From: Rozella allomycis CSF55
Lineage: Eukaryota > Rozellomycota
Length of the DNA stretch: 60,658 bases
Direction: 5' to 3'
Assembly: GCA_000442015.1 (NCBI GenBank)
Contig: KE561074.1
Location: 1 to 60,658 of the forward strand
Position 1 is the stretch's first letter. Each line of letters begins with the position of its first letter. Under the pieces are notes generated by a model. That model worked only from the letters and a program-made list of their open reading frames with translations. It did not search any database and was not told the DNA's origin. Position numbers and translations under genes: made by a program. Of this stretch, positions 10,845 through 21,232 are shown piece by piece.

Positions 10845-13132
10845 ATGGATTATTCGGTAAAGTTTTCTTTCGATTTCAAATGCTCAATAGAATCAAGTAA
10901 GAATTAACTCACATCACATTCAAAGTTGCTTCAAAAAATCCAGACATTGAAAAATGGTTAAACAATGAAACTGGCCAACCAAAAAATGAGTTTGCCGAAC
11001 GATTATCAAAGCTATCAACCAAAGCAGACATTCAACCAATCCCATTCCAATGCTACTTTACATACCACATCGGCGACACAATCATCGGCAGAGTAACACA
11101 CACATTTCTCATTAATAGTCCGACGTCATGTCCTTCAAAGACTCTACCTGCATATGCCACCACAACATTCAAATCACCAAAGTAATCACTATTCTCCTCC
11201 TCCAAAGGATTTCCTCTCATCCCTCTACAAAAACAACATCACCATCAAAATATGGCAAATAGCACCCTCGAGACACATCAACACTACAAAACCATCCAAC
11301 CCAGACAAGCGCGCCAAATCACCCAAAAAACACACAACAAACAAAGACGTCCACGACATTGAAGACCACTACATGCATCCCCACCAATACGAAGCATCCA
11401 AACACTCGTCCGTCAAAAAATCACTCTTAAAAACATCACAATCACACCCAGAATCATCCATCAAGCGATGCAACTCGGCACCACGCNNNNNNNNNNNNNN
11501 NNNNNNNNNNNNNNNNNNNNNNNNNNNNNNNNNNNNNNNNNNNNNNNNNNNNNNNNNNNNNNNNNNNNNNNNNNNNNNNNNNNNNNNNNNNNNNNNNNNN
11601 NNNNNNNNNNNNNNNNNNNNNNNNNNNNNNNNNNNNNNNNNNNNNNNNNNNNNNNNNNNNNNNNNNNNNNNNNNNNNNNNNNNNNNNNNNNNNNNNNNNN
11701 NNNNNNNNNNNNNNNNNNNNNNNNNNNNNNNNNNNNNNNNNNNNNNNNNNNNNNNNNNNNNNNNNNNNNNNNNNNNNGTGATCAACCGCAAGCTGATGTT
11801 CACACAGCCGTTCATGCTCAATGCCGCGAGACGCAATATCCGCAACGGGAAACTTGTGCGCGAAGACCATATTTATGTCGGGAGCGTGGTTATGGATGTT
11901 AATCCGCTGTTTGGAGGATGCTTGGTGGTGGTTAAACAGTACGAGGTTTTTTAGCGTTGGGTAGGTGGATTGGGCTGGGAATTGCCGGGCTGCTAGAAGT
12001 GGAGGCGGCTGTTATGGTTGACAGAAAGATTGTTCATGAAGCGGTTTGGGATGAGTTTGAGCCGGTAGCGATTGAGATTGATAAATTGATTGATATGCCG
12101 AGGGATATGGAGGAGAATGTGTCGATTAAGTATAATTTTAATGGAGAAAGTGTGGAATTGAATGATCTTAAAGTGAAGAAGAATATGAGAATTAAATACA
12201 TTAGATATTTTGTCTCCAAATGCGCGGATGATTTCATTGATTCTGTACGGCATCCGTTTGTCGTATTCATAAGTGATGGGTTGCATAAAGCTCAAGCTAA
12301 GGTTGGTAATTTCTTTGTACTATTTGGAAAGACTTGATCAAGGATGTCATTATAGCTGGTAACTCTAAGATACATGTCCCTCTGCTACCAATCGAGGATA
12401 ATAAATCAAGTAAAAACAAAAACGACAATTAAGAGTCAAAAGAGAATTTTTAGAGTCAGGAACGACTATCAGTATCAAATTTCATTTCCCTGGGAGAATA
12501 ACAAGCGCTATTTCACCACATCTTGGAATTGGCTCGCAGGAAGGGTTCAGAATTTTGATTAAAACTTCCAAGTAATAATATGAAGTGATTATAAGAGAAA
12601 AAATGATCTCAAAAGGTTTTATGGAGAATNTGTTATTGAGAGAAGATAAGGACATTAGAGGGATATGCGTCTATTCGTCTTTTGGAAACTTATTGGTCTT
12701 AGAGTGTATCGATAGTGAAGCATTAGAGGAAATGGCAAGGTAAAAGAGTCTAACAAATATTTGATTAGGAAACACAATTTCGAAATCGCTAAGAGCAAAG
12801 TCTCTCTGAGACCAAATCCATATCTCCTTAATGCATACCACCTTAAGCATAAGGGAGCTTTAAGTTATAATGCGCTACTGAAAATGTNAGGGTACTTTAA
12901 GTTATAATGCGATGCTGAAAATGTCTAGCAGAAGCGGTCCATCCGGTATTGCGCGGGATACTTTGTGGACAGTAAATATCAATTGTTCTTTGCTTAGTTC
13001 CTCCTCAATGACAAAATTGAACCCCCAAATGCTAAATATTTTCTATTGCAACGAATGTGTGTGGTCGAGTTGAAGCAGTACCTACAATCCGTCAAGGATT
13101 GGTTTCAAGTAACGAGACTTGTCCAACTGTAA
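10845..13132 (+). CDS. large multi-exon uncharacterised protein, interrupted by assembly gap
   Basis: The frame starts at 10845 (MDYSVKF) and continues through mini-introns near 10904, 11095 and 11182 to the gap at 11487. After the gap the same strand codes again. A segment with MFTQPFMLNAARRNIRNGK runs to about 11925, then one containing FEPVAIEIDKLIDMP. Introns follow near 12304, 12411, 12572, 12749 and 12974, and a TAA closes the frame at 13132. The exon linking 11925 to 11960 cannot be joined cleanly, so there is probably a sequence error by the gap. The N-terminal about 110 residues (ending ITKDFLSSLYKNNITIKIW) look like a C2-type beta-sandwich; this is weak. The architecture and the flagellar neighbour IQUB make a flagellum-associated role conceivable, but that is inference. 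It could also be two genes split at the gap. Confidence 0.5.
11487..11777. other. assembly gap (291 N)
   Basis: A run of N of undetermined true length. It lies inside a coding region, because the plus strand is open on both sides. Sequence composition changes across it, from A/C-rich codons before to G-rich codons after. A missing gene boundary inside the gap cannot be excluded. Confidence 0.95.
12854..12937 (+). repeat. short direct duplication around N at 12888
   Basis: The segment with tttaagttataatgcg and a following ctgaaaatgt occurs on both sides of a single N, with one or two differences. In the coding frame only one copy is needed: KGALSYNA...LLKM, then MLKMSSRSG. I read this as overlapping contig ends that were not merged. 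Confidence 0.7.
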
Positions 13133-13206
13133 AGAACATTGCTGTTCACAATGGTTTACCGGTTGTTAATATATCAAAACCGAGCTCTTCAAAGTCTATA
13201 AAGAAG

Positions 13207-13431
13207 ATGGAGACCTGCAAAACACAAGATTTGCTTTCTTTACCTCCATTCACATCATATTCAACAAAGCCTAATACTAGTTATTCCTATTCCTTGTCCG
13301 TTCCAAAAACTTCTCACTCCCATTTTAGACACAATATTATTCGAGGAGATAGCTCAACAGCGGGTATATATAATTATAGCATTCAAACGTTTAATACTGT
13401 CTATAGTCAAAAATTAATTATAAAATCCTAA
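13207..13431 (+). CDS. uncertain ORF at 3' end of the preceding gene
   Basis: An open frame rich in Ser, Thr, Tyr and Pro runs to a TAA at 13431 that overlaps AATAAA. Its first ATG is at 13207, although the frame is open from about 13036. It overlaps the end of the preceding gene in another frame. One candidate explanation is a further 26-nt intron in that gene (gtcaag...acgag, about 13096-13121). That intron would bypass the TAA at 13132 and carry the long gene into this frame to 13431. GTC as a donor is unlike the GTA donors seen elsewhere, so I keep it separate. No domain is recognised. Confidence 0.35.
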   Translation: METCKTQDLLSLPPFTSYSTKPNTSYSYSLSVPKTSHSHFRHNIIRGDSSTAGIYNYSIQTFNTVYSQKLIIKS

Positions 13432-13466
13432 TAAATATAGTAAAAAGTCACTCAAATGATTTTTAT

Positions 13467-15800
13467 TTATCTCAATGGTACTAATTTCCGATGAAGAACC
13501 CTCCCGGTTCGTTTTTCTTCGTAAAATGCTTCCTTCATATATTTTTGCATTTTTGGAAGTTGTGAAAAATGATTCACTGCTTGGATATGTTTCTGCTCAA
13601 CCCGTTTAACAAAATCGCTGCTGTACAGACCAATTGGATTGTCTTCTTTTTGATGAACAAGAGCCTCTGGCTTTGTAAGCAAAATACAATTCCATGGGGA
13701 CAACTCTTTCTTAGGATTCCATCTAATCAATACTAAATCTTCCGTGTTTCCTGTAGCCGAAATAATACTTTGGCAACCCCAAATAGTGTCAATAAGGTAT
13801 CTCATATCTGACTCTTGCATTAAATCAACAGTGTGGTTTATGTTTTGTTTTCCACTTAACAATGAAGGTCCTAATTCCTTCTTTCTTCTATCTTCTTCTT
13901 CGTTGCGCGCATTGTCAAGTAACTTCATGTATGCAGAGTCCTCCACACGATCTTTTGCATAATTCTCTTCCAGCATACAATTTTTGCATTTTCCGACGTG
14001 ATTCATATTTGTTGAGAGATAAAATTCCGTAGATGAAAGATACTTTGTACAACCTCGGCAATAATACACCGGCTTTTCTCTATGCCATGATTCACCAGCT
14101 CCAGGAAACTATTAGAGAACAAAAATACATTTTACCTTTTGATACTTTGCAGCCTCGGGATTAAATTTAGGTGTTTTAAGAAATACCAGGAATTGGCTAC
14201 TTATTCGTTTCCTTAAACCTTCCAAATTTTTGGATGAAACACCCCGGCTGATCATGTCGCCCTCTCTATCAATCAAATCAACAATATCTCTTGTCAAAGA
14301 ACAATCAAATTCCTATTATTTTTGCAACGTGTTATTACTTTGACTGTATATTTAACGTGCAATAATACCTGCAGTCTCTCATCAATGGACAAAAGAGGTA
14401 AGCACAAAGCATTATATAAATCCCTCAACTCTGATGCCCTTTGAATGCTAGGTGTAGTTATAAAGGTAGTTCCTCCATCAAATGATGGGAAAGAGATAGG
14501 ACTTCCCATTTGCTCCAAGAGTTTCTGAGTTTTTTCGACTTTATTTTCTTCATTAGCTGCCAGTTTCAGTCGATCAATTTTTTGTATCAACTGAGCCTCT
14601 TTGTCCATCACGTCGGCGAGTAATGCCAATTTTGTTGCATCATTGTATTCAGAGTCTGTAATTTTCTTAACTTCAATTGCCCTCCATCCTTTTATTAATT
14701 TTTGTTGGCATTACTTTCTAATCCGTGATACAAGACTTCAAAGTCTTTCGTAGTTCGAGGATGCAATCGATGTTCCACTTCTTTTCTTCTCTTCGTTTCA
14801 TCTATTTTTATTTTCTTGTCTTCTTTCTAGGATATATCTCAATTTTAATTACTTCTTTTTGATCCTTGTCCTTTTCCAATTTCTCAATGTANATCTTCTT
14901 TCTAGGATATATCTCTATTTTAATTACTTCTTTTTGATCCTTGTCCTTTTCCAATTTCTCAATGTACAAAATTCTTGTGTATCGGATGGCTTGGATTTTT
15001 CTGAAAAAGCACTGAATTTTTATGATCTTTGTTATGAATTGAAAATGGTTACTGCTTTGAGCTTTTTAGCGNGAATCATGATCTTATCATTTTCTTCTGA
15101 CACAAAACAATCTGAATTATTCTTTCTAAAACTTCATTTATAATTACCATCTGAGTCGCCGTCTCGCGAACACATTGTGATTTGCGGTTTCTTAAAAACT
15201 TGGTTTGAACTTCTCTATGAAACCTCTCTGGGCAATTCTATCAATTAATACTAAATATAATACCTCAAGGGTGTATTTTTGAGGAACTTTAGTTTGCGTC
15301 CATGCATGATAGTACTCTGTGCCATTCCTTTTGTCACGGTACCCGCCAACGTAGTTGACACGAGAAAAACTAGGCAAGCGTTTTCCATCTTCGGTGTATC
15401 TTGGACTATTATCTATTCTGTTATTCTATGTATGGCTACCTATATTTTGATCAGGAGAATCAATGGCGTCTTTATTGTTTGTAAGAGGAGTTGATGTGCG
15501 TAACTTATCATCAGCTTCATTCATAGCTTGCTGATCAGAAGCATCTTCTTTAGCCAAATTATTTTCGGGAACCAGAATAGCATCTTTCTCGGGTGTATTC
15601 CCTGCATTATCTTCAATGGCAATATTTTCAACTGGAAACAAATAATTTTTTGGTTTTTCGAGAGTTTCTTTCCTAACCATTCGACCTCTCCACACAGTTT
15701 GGATTTTCGTTGCAGAATATTGCAAAATCTCATCACTTCCAGATTCCGTATATGAAGTTTCTTCCCCGTTATTATTCATTTCGTTGTCATGGAAGAACAA
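13467..15800 (-). CDS. IQUB: IQUB (IQ and ubiquitin-like domain protein), flagellar
   Basis: IQUB is an axonemal protein of the radial-spoke base, related to Chlamydomonas FAP253, so this gene implies a flagellated stage. The minus-strand exons join over about seven mini-introns (26-41 nt). Landmarks in order are an IQ motif ([17 protein letters not shown]), a [12 protein letters not shown] segment, [61 protein letters not shown] then [23 protein letters not shown], and the four-cysteine CRGCTKYL...CKNC module. The C-terminus contains [13 protein letters not shown]. Animal IQUB has a ubiquitin-like domain before the GGY segment; here an acidic Asn/Asp-rich linker takes its place. Single N bases at 14892 and 15072, and an approximately 70-nt duplication around 14892, are assembly marks inside the gene. 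The stop TAA overlaps AATAAA. Confidence 0.9.
14828..14966. repeat. direct duplication around N at 14892 inside IQUB
   Basis: A segment beginning aggatatatctcaatttta is repeated almost identically on either side of the N; the copies differ at one or two bases. Only one copy is needed for the IQUB frame. Most likely this is unmerged contig ends or two alleles. Confidence 0.75.
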
Positions 15801-15880
15801 AAAGAAATAAAAGGTCTAATTCAGAAGGAGTAAAATATCTGACTCTATACTTGACAAAAAATATCTCTTTATTGTAGCTT

Positions 15881-16849
15881 TTAAATACTAGAACCACGCC
15901 TTGATTTTTCACTCTCCTTTGAAGAAAGCTACGTCAAGTGTAAGTATATTCTCTTACCTTTCTTTTGTTTATATTAACTTTTGGTTTTAAGATAAACGCC
16001 AAGGAGAAAATGAACCCTAATAGGGCCGTAACAATATACCCAAACAAAGGAACGTAATCACATGTATAGACAGATTCCGACAATTTTTCATAAGTTAAAG
16101 TCTTATAGACTATATACTTTAGAGGGTCATCTATAGCTCTACGAACGTAAAACAGTGCCACAACGATGGCGAACATAATTGAGACCGCCAAAACATAAAA
16201 CTGCTTGTAGTCCACCTTACTTTTGATTTTAATGTTTTCAGTCTTCTTTTGATTATTGTAAATGAACAAGAATATTTTAGCTATATTTTTTTAAAAAACG
16301 TGCCGTACTTAATATTGGAAACATTAAAATACTTTCAGCTGCTACGATCAAGGAATTACATAATTGACGAAGAACATAACCTAGCAAGGGATCATAGCTA
16401 ACAAAAGACATTTGAATCAGAATTAACAGAAGACTTTGACCAACTATGCATTTTGAAATAAAGATCCTTCCCTCAAACGGAGACGAAAGAATATGCTTCA
16501 GTTTTGAAATTCCTGGAGCGTTGCTCAATTTCACCCATAAAGACATGAACAAAAACATCAAAGCAGATCCAAATCCATTCACCGCAATCGACTCAAAAAG
16601 GTCGATGACACAATAAAATCGGTAATAGTCTAACGTGGAAGAAACCTCACATAACACCAATGACATTATAGGAAACTTGACCAATGATAGAATATGGATT
16701 AAAGAGACAAAAGAAAAGGAAAGCAAACCAACGAATGCACTGAGGGAGGATTTGGAATTTTTGACATATTGTCTTGAAGCCCATATTGAAAATGTCAAAC
16801 TCAGCAAATTGCATAGCTCGATTATTGCGAGGTCCCTGATGGATCTCAT
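15881..16849 (-). CDS. multi-pass (about 7 TM) membrane protein, frameshifted
   Basis: The first frame from 16849 encodes about 190 residues with five or six hydrophobic helices. It stops just after a run of seven A at about 16292-16298. Reading six A instead joins it to the downstream frame, which encodes two more helices (AVSIMFAIVVALFYV and YIVTALLGFIFSLAFIL). A 29-nt intron (gtaaga...gacgtag) then gives a short Ser/Arg-rich cytoplasmic tail ending GSSI at 15881. The layout resembles a G-protein-coupled receptor, but no receptor family motif is clear. The frameshift is either a homopolymer sequencing error or a real lesion. A G-alpha gene lies 2 kb away. Confidence 0.55.
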
Positions 16850-17172
16850 GGCCTCGGAGATTTAGCATGACCTTGACCGATAACTAGGTATCTACAGATT
16901 AACGTAAAAATACAAAAGAATAATAATCATGACAAAATTCATTACTAAACGTAGTTTTCTTTCGTTTTTTTGAGAGATCAAGACTTGCAAGATAGAAGTC
17001 TATAGGATTTTTCAATAGCACATTACATTGCAATATAAAATTCGACTAGTTATTAATTATTTTCATCACATAAATAAAACTATTCTTATTTCTTCAATTT
17101 TATGTCCCAATTGCCAAAGGCTAAACCCTTGTCGAAATTAATCGACTACTACAGTTTGCTAATTATTTTGGA
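16850..17172. other. intergenic divergent region (323 bp)
   Basis: This separates the seven-helix protein (minus) from 6PGDH (plus). It is AT-rich. A 31-codon upstream ORF from about 17102 overlaps the 6PGDH start codon in another frame. Whether it is translated cannot be told from sequence. I see nothing else. Confidence 0.5.
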
Positions 17173-18769
17173 ATGTCTACAACGTACGAATACTTGAATA
17201 TTTTAAAAGTGCTGTCGCTGATATAGGTTTGATCGGTTTAGCCGTAATGGGCCAGAATCTTATTTTGAATATGAATGACAAAGGCTTTGTTGTAACACAC
17301 GTGATTTTATTTGATAGGTCTGTGCATACAATAGGACTGTTGAAAAGGTGGATTTATTTCTTGCCAACGAAGCCAAAGACACTAAAATTGTAGGGGCTCA
17401 TTCTGTACAAGAATTCTGCCAAATGCTAAAGAGGCCAAGAAAAATAATTTTAATGGTCAAGGCTGGTTCTGCAGTTGATGATTTTATTAACCAATTGTTA
17501 CCGTATCTTGAAAAGGGAGATATTATTATTGATGGTGGAAATTCTCATTTTCCTGATACCATAAGAAGAGTGAAGGAGTTGGAGGTTAAGGGACTATTGT
17601 TTGTTGGAACTGGTGTGTCTGGAGGAGAAGAGGGCGCCAGATTCGGACCATCTATAATGCCAGGTGGATCACCAGCAGCATGGTAAGCTCCATAGCTTTA
17701 ATATAAATTAAGGCCACATTTAAAGCCAATTTTCCAGGCGATTTCTGCTAAAGCAGACGGAGAGCCATGCTGTGATTGGGTTGGACAGGGAGGTTCTGGA
17801 CATTATGTTAAAATGGTTCACAATGGTATTGAATATGGAGATATGCAACTTATTTGTGAGGCGTATCATTTAATGAGGGACTGTTTAGGTCTTTCGAATG
17901 TGGAAATGTCACAAGTGTTTGATGAATGGAACAAGGGAGAATTAAATTCCTTCCTCATTGAAATCACAAGAGATATTTTAGCCTTTAGAGATTCTGATGG
18001 ATCTTTTCTTGTTGATAAGATACGCGACACCGCTGGGCAAGTAACTTTTCATTTAGTTTAGAATAAAACAGAAAGGCACTGGAAAATGGACAGGGATTTC
18101 TTCTTTAGATCTAGGTGTGCCAGTTACATTGATTGGAGAGGCTGTCTTTGCAAGGGCTTTATCTGCCATGAAAGATGAAAGAGTTTTTGCTTCCAAAGTT
18201 CTTAAAGGACCTTCATCTCGCTATCAAGGGGACAAGAAGGAATTTCTTCATCATTTAAGACAATCTCTCTACGCGTCTAAAATCATTTCTTACGCTCAAG
18301 GGTTCATGTTGATGAGAGAAGCAGCAAAGGAACAAAATTGGAATCTGAATTATGGGGGTATCGCTGTTATGTGGAAAGGTGGTTGCATCATTAGAAGGTA
18401 TTTTCATTTAACTTTTATAATCCCAGCGCGTTTCTTGGTGACATTAAAAAAGCATTCACAAAGAACCCAAATTTGAACAATTTGCTTTTAGATGATTTTT
18501 TTAAATCCATTGTTGAAAATGCTCAAGCTAGTTGGAGATTTATTGTTTCTCAAGCAGTCTTAATGGGAATTCCAGTCCCCGCCATTAGTACTGCTTTGGC
18601 ATTTTTCGATGGCTACAGATCTGAAATGCTACCGGCCAACTTACTTCAAGCACAAAGAGATTATTTTGGTGCACATACTTATGAATTACTCTCACAACCA
18701 GGAGTCTTCCATCACACAAACTGGACTGGTAGAGGTGGCAACGTTAGTTCCTCTACTTATAATGCTTGA
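17173..18769 (+). CDS. GND1: 6-phosphogluconate dehydrogenase (decarboxylating)
   Basis: This enzyme catalyses the oxidative decarboxylation of 6-phosphogluconate to ribulose 5-phosphate with NADP+, in the cytosolic pentose phosphate pathway. Exon 1 (MSTT) starts at 17173 and is followed by a 26-nt intron. Four further introns lie near 17294, 17683, 18031 and 18397 (26-31 nt). Visible motifs are the nucleotide-binding [31 protein letters not shown], the active-site lysine region [16 protein letters not shown], and KGTGKWT. The C-terminus contains [13 protein letters not shown] and FHHTNWTG. Length (about 485 residues) matches the family. It ends 67 nt upstream of the G-alpha gene on the same strand. 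Confidence 0.96.
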
Positions 18770-18836
18770 AAAGTCAATAAATAATTTGAATTTATTTTTT
18801 TCTTTTACATTTTTTGTTGCCAAGGAATCAGGATTA

Positions 18837-20081
18837 ATGCCTTCCATAACATTTTGGGCGTCCGACAAGGAAAAGAAAGAAATTAAGAAAAGAGATAAAC
18901 AAATCACAAAAGAGCTCGAAAGAAGCAGAGAAGAGCTACAACACATCCACAATGTTGTTTTATTAGGTAAAATTATCGACTAGCTTTCTCAGGCAATGCT
19001 GAAAGCGGTAAATCAACGATTCTTAAACAAATGAAACTATCTTACAGCCAAGAAAAAAGTTTCACGTGGGAAGAAAAAAAGAGTTACAGAAAAATTATCA
19101 TCCAAAATATAAAGACAATTTTCCTTCAAATCGCAAGTGTAATTCAAGATAACAAGTTTTTATATGCTATGAAGAATATGAAGGTATTCTTAAACTTTAA
19201 AACTGTACAGGAAATAGTTGAAGATTTGACCAATGAATTCAAAGAATCGCTGTCCCCCGAATGCCAAAGTGATTTTCTAGAAGCACAGCTAAAATCATTA
19301 ACAATGTTTTTCAAAGACAGTACTGTAGTCAATGTTATCGAGAATTCACTTAAATATCCAAACCTAATGGATTCCATAAAATAGTAATTCGTTAAATAAT
19401 GTTTCAAGCTGTTGGTTTCCTGAAAATATCTTTAGAGTCTTAAAGGAGAATTATGAGCCAAATGATGATGATATACTAAATTCGAGGTCAAGAACCAAAG
19501 AAACATTCGAAACCAAGTTCGCCATTGGCAAAGATACCATCAACGTTATCGATGTCCCAGGAGCGCGGGCAAAAAGGAATAAATGGCTATCTCTTTTCAC
19601 GTACAGCAAAAATCATAGCTTAACAATAGAACTGTAGATGCTGTTCTTTTTGTGGCTTCTTTAAGTTCCTACGCGCAATTCTTAGAGGAAGACTCATCTG
19701 TGGTATGAACGATTCATGAAAAATGACAAGAGACGAATCTATGATTCAATAGAGCTTTTTGATTCCCTGATAAACAACAAGTTTTTGGAAAACACGACTT
19801 TTATAATATTCTTCAACAAACTGGACCTTTTCGAACAGTTAATGAAGGTGGTCCCCATATCAGATGCATTCCCAGAATATTCTAAAGTTTCAGACAACCA
19901 CAGTATAGATGTAGGAAGGAAATTCTTAAAAGCTAAATTTTTGTCGCTAAACCAAAACAAGGATCGCCAAATCTACTGTCATTACACAACTGCTACTTCA
20001 ACTACACAATTGAAAAAATTAATACATAGTGTGCTCATGTCTATTTTGGTTACAGGTATCAAAGACTCTGGTTTAATCTAA
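18837..20081 (+). CDS. heterotrimeric G-protein alpha subunit, non-canonical
   Basis: The spliced frame (introns of about 26, 25, 29 and 28 nt near 18966, 19384, 19598 and 19705) gives about 375 residues with the G-alpha order of motifs. The P-loop is GNAESGKST. Switch I is RSRTKETFETKF and keeps the catalytic arginine. NKLDLF is the guanine-specificity motif and TTAT replaces TCAT. Switch II reads DVPGARAKRNKW where DVGGQRSERKKW is canonical, so the catalytic glutamine is alanine and a glycine is proline. The N-terminus (MPSITFW) lacks the glycine-2 myristoylation site, and the C-terminus (GIKDSGLI) lacks a prenylation-type cysteine. A helical domain is present between the P-loop and switch I. 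By family knowledge, loss of the switch II glutamine should cripple GTP hydrolysis; the effect here is inference. Confidence 0.85.
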
Positions 20082-20132
20082 AATAAAAAAACGCTGAATC
20101 CTTTTTAAAATTTTTGAAAAAAATGCAAAAGT

Positions 20133-20217
20133 CCGTCCACCCGGAATTGAACCAGGGACATCATGATAACAATTGAACAACTACAGTCACGCGCTCTACC
20201 AACTGAGCTATGGACGG
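20133..20217 (-). tRNA. tRNA-Tyr (GTA) with intron
   Basis: On the minus strand the acceptor stem CCGTCCA pairs with TGGACGG. The D arm GCTC/GAGC, anticodon stem CGTGA/TCATG and T arm CCTGG-TTCAATT-CCGGG all fold. The anticodon is GTA followed by G37, then a 13-nt intron at the canonical position. Intron-bearing tRNA-Tyr is usual in eukaryotes. Confidence 0.93.
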
Positions 20218-20341
20218 GACGATAACAAGTAAATCTGATGTGAATTTAATCCGATGATCATATTGAGAGATGATATCAGATAAGCTTTGACAGCCTGCCT
20301 ATAAATTACAATATGCTTCCATCAAAAGTTTCAATTTTAAC

Positions 20342-21021
20342 ATGTCTACAACCACCAGCCAAACCGTTATTGATGTAGCCCCACTTATGTCAACGTAAAG
20401 TAGGTTATTAAGGAAGACCATTTGCGAGTACACGACCTTTACAGGCTTTTTGAATCCGCCTTGCCATCGGACAGGCAGGCCATAGCTAACTCATTGATAC
20501 GCGAAATATCTGTCCACAGTGTTTGTATCATACATTGCGACTAATTACTAGGTGAAGAAATTGTTGTTTATCCCGTGATGAGAAAATACTTACCAGAAGG
20601 TGACAATATTGTCGATCATTCTCTTACCGAACATTTACAGGTGAAAAAGGATCTTGAACAACTGGAATCTTTGAATGTTGAGCATGTCAATTTTGTTCCA
20701 CTTGTGTCGAGAGTCATGACAGTACGATAAAATGCTTAATTTATATAGGACTTTCAATCACACGTGCAAGAAGAAGAAAATGATATTCTTCCAAAGTTTG
20801 CTCAATTCTGTCCATTGGATGAACTTATTAGTTTAAAGGACAAATTTATCAAAACAAAATCTACTGCTCCTACCAGGTAAAGGCCGGTGAAAGATTTGAA
20901 ATATAGACCACATTCTGGAGCACCCGACACAGGAGGTATTTCTCAAAAAGTAGCTGGCGCTGCAGCAGCTGTGGTAGATAAAATGAAAGATACTGCAAGA
21001 GAATTTGTCGCGGAAGAATAG
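20342..21021 (+). CDS. hemerythrin/HHE-domain protein (copy 1)
   Basis: HHE proteins bind a di-iron centre and sense or bind O2, NO or iron. Five exons (introns 27-30 nt) give about 185 residues. Iron-ligand positions are visible: KEDHLRVHDLY, SVHSVCEE, TEHLQVKKDL and SHVQEEENDILP. The C-terminus ends in a Pro/Gly linker (RPHSGAPDTGG) and an amphipathic helix (VVDKMKDTAREF). The first intron is placed so that exon 1 ends SQTVID and exon 2 begins VIKEDH. Copy 2, immediately downstream, has the same intron position, so the two are a tandem duplication. No targeting peptide is seen, so this copy is probably cytosolic. Confidence 0.85.
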
Positions 21022-21232
21022 TATTTATTCAATAAATTATTATTGTGTGGATTTAAAAATGATGAATATTAATCGAGTCTTCTGTCGAGTCAATATAGAA
21101 AATGTTTTTCCCGTATCCATTTCAATAATATCATGTAGAACTGTGCGAATGAAAAAGTATAAACTCTATTTAAACTTCACTGATCTCTTATCTGCTAATA
21201 TATAATGGCTTGTTATGCTTTATCAAATTTAA

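Noticed and set aside
16635-16865. Plus frame opposite the seven-helix protein
   Set aside because: It is the shadow of hydrophobic codons on the minus strand; no start context or domain.
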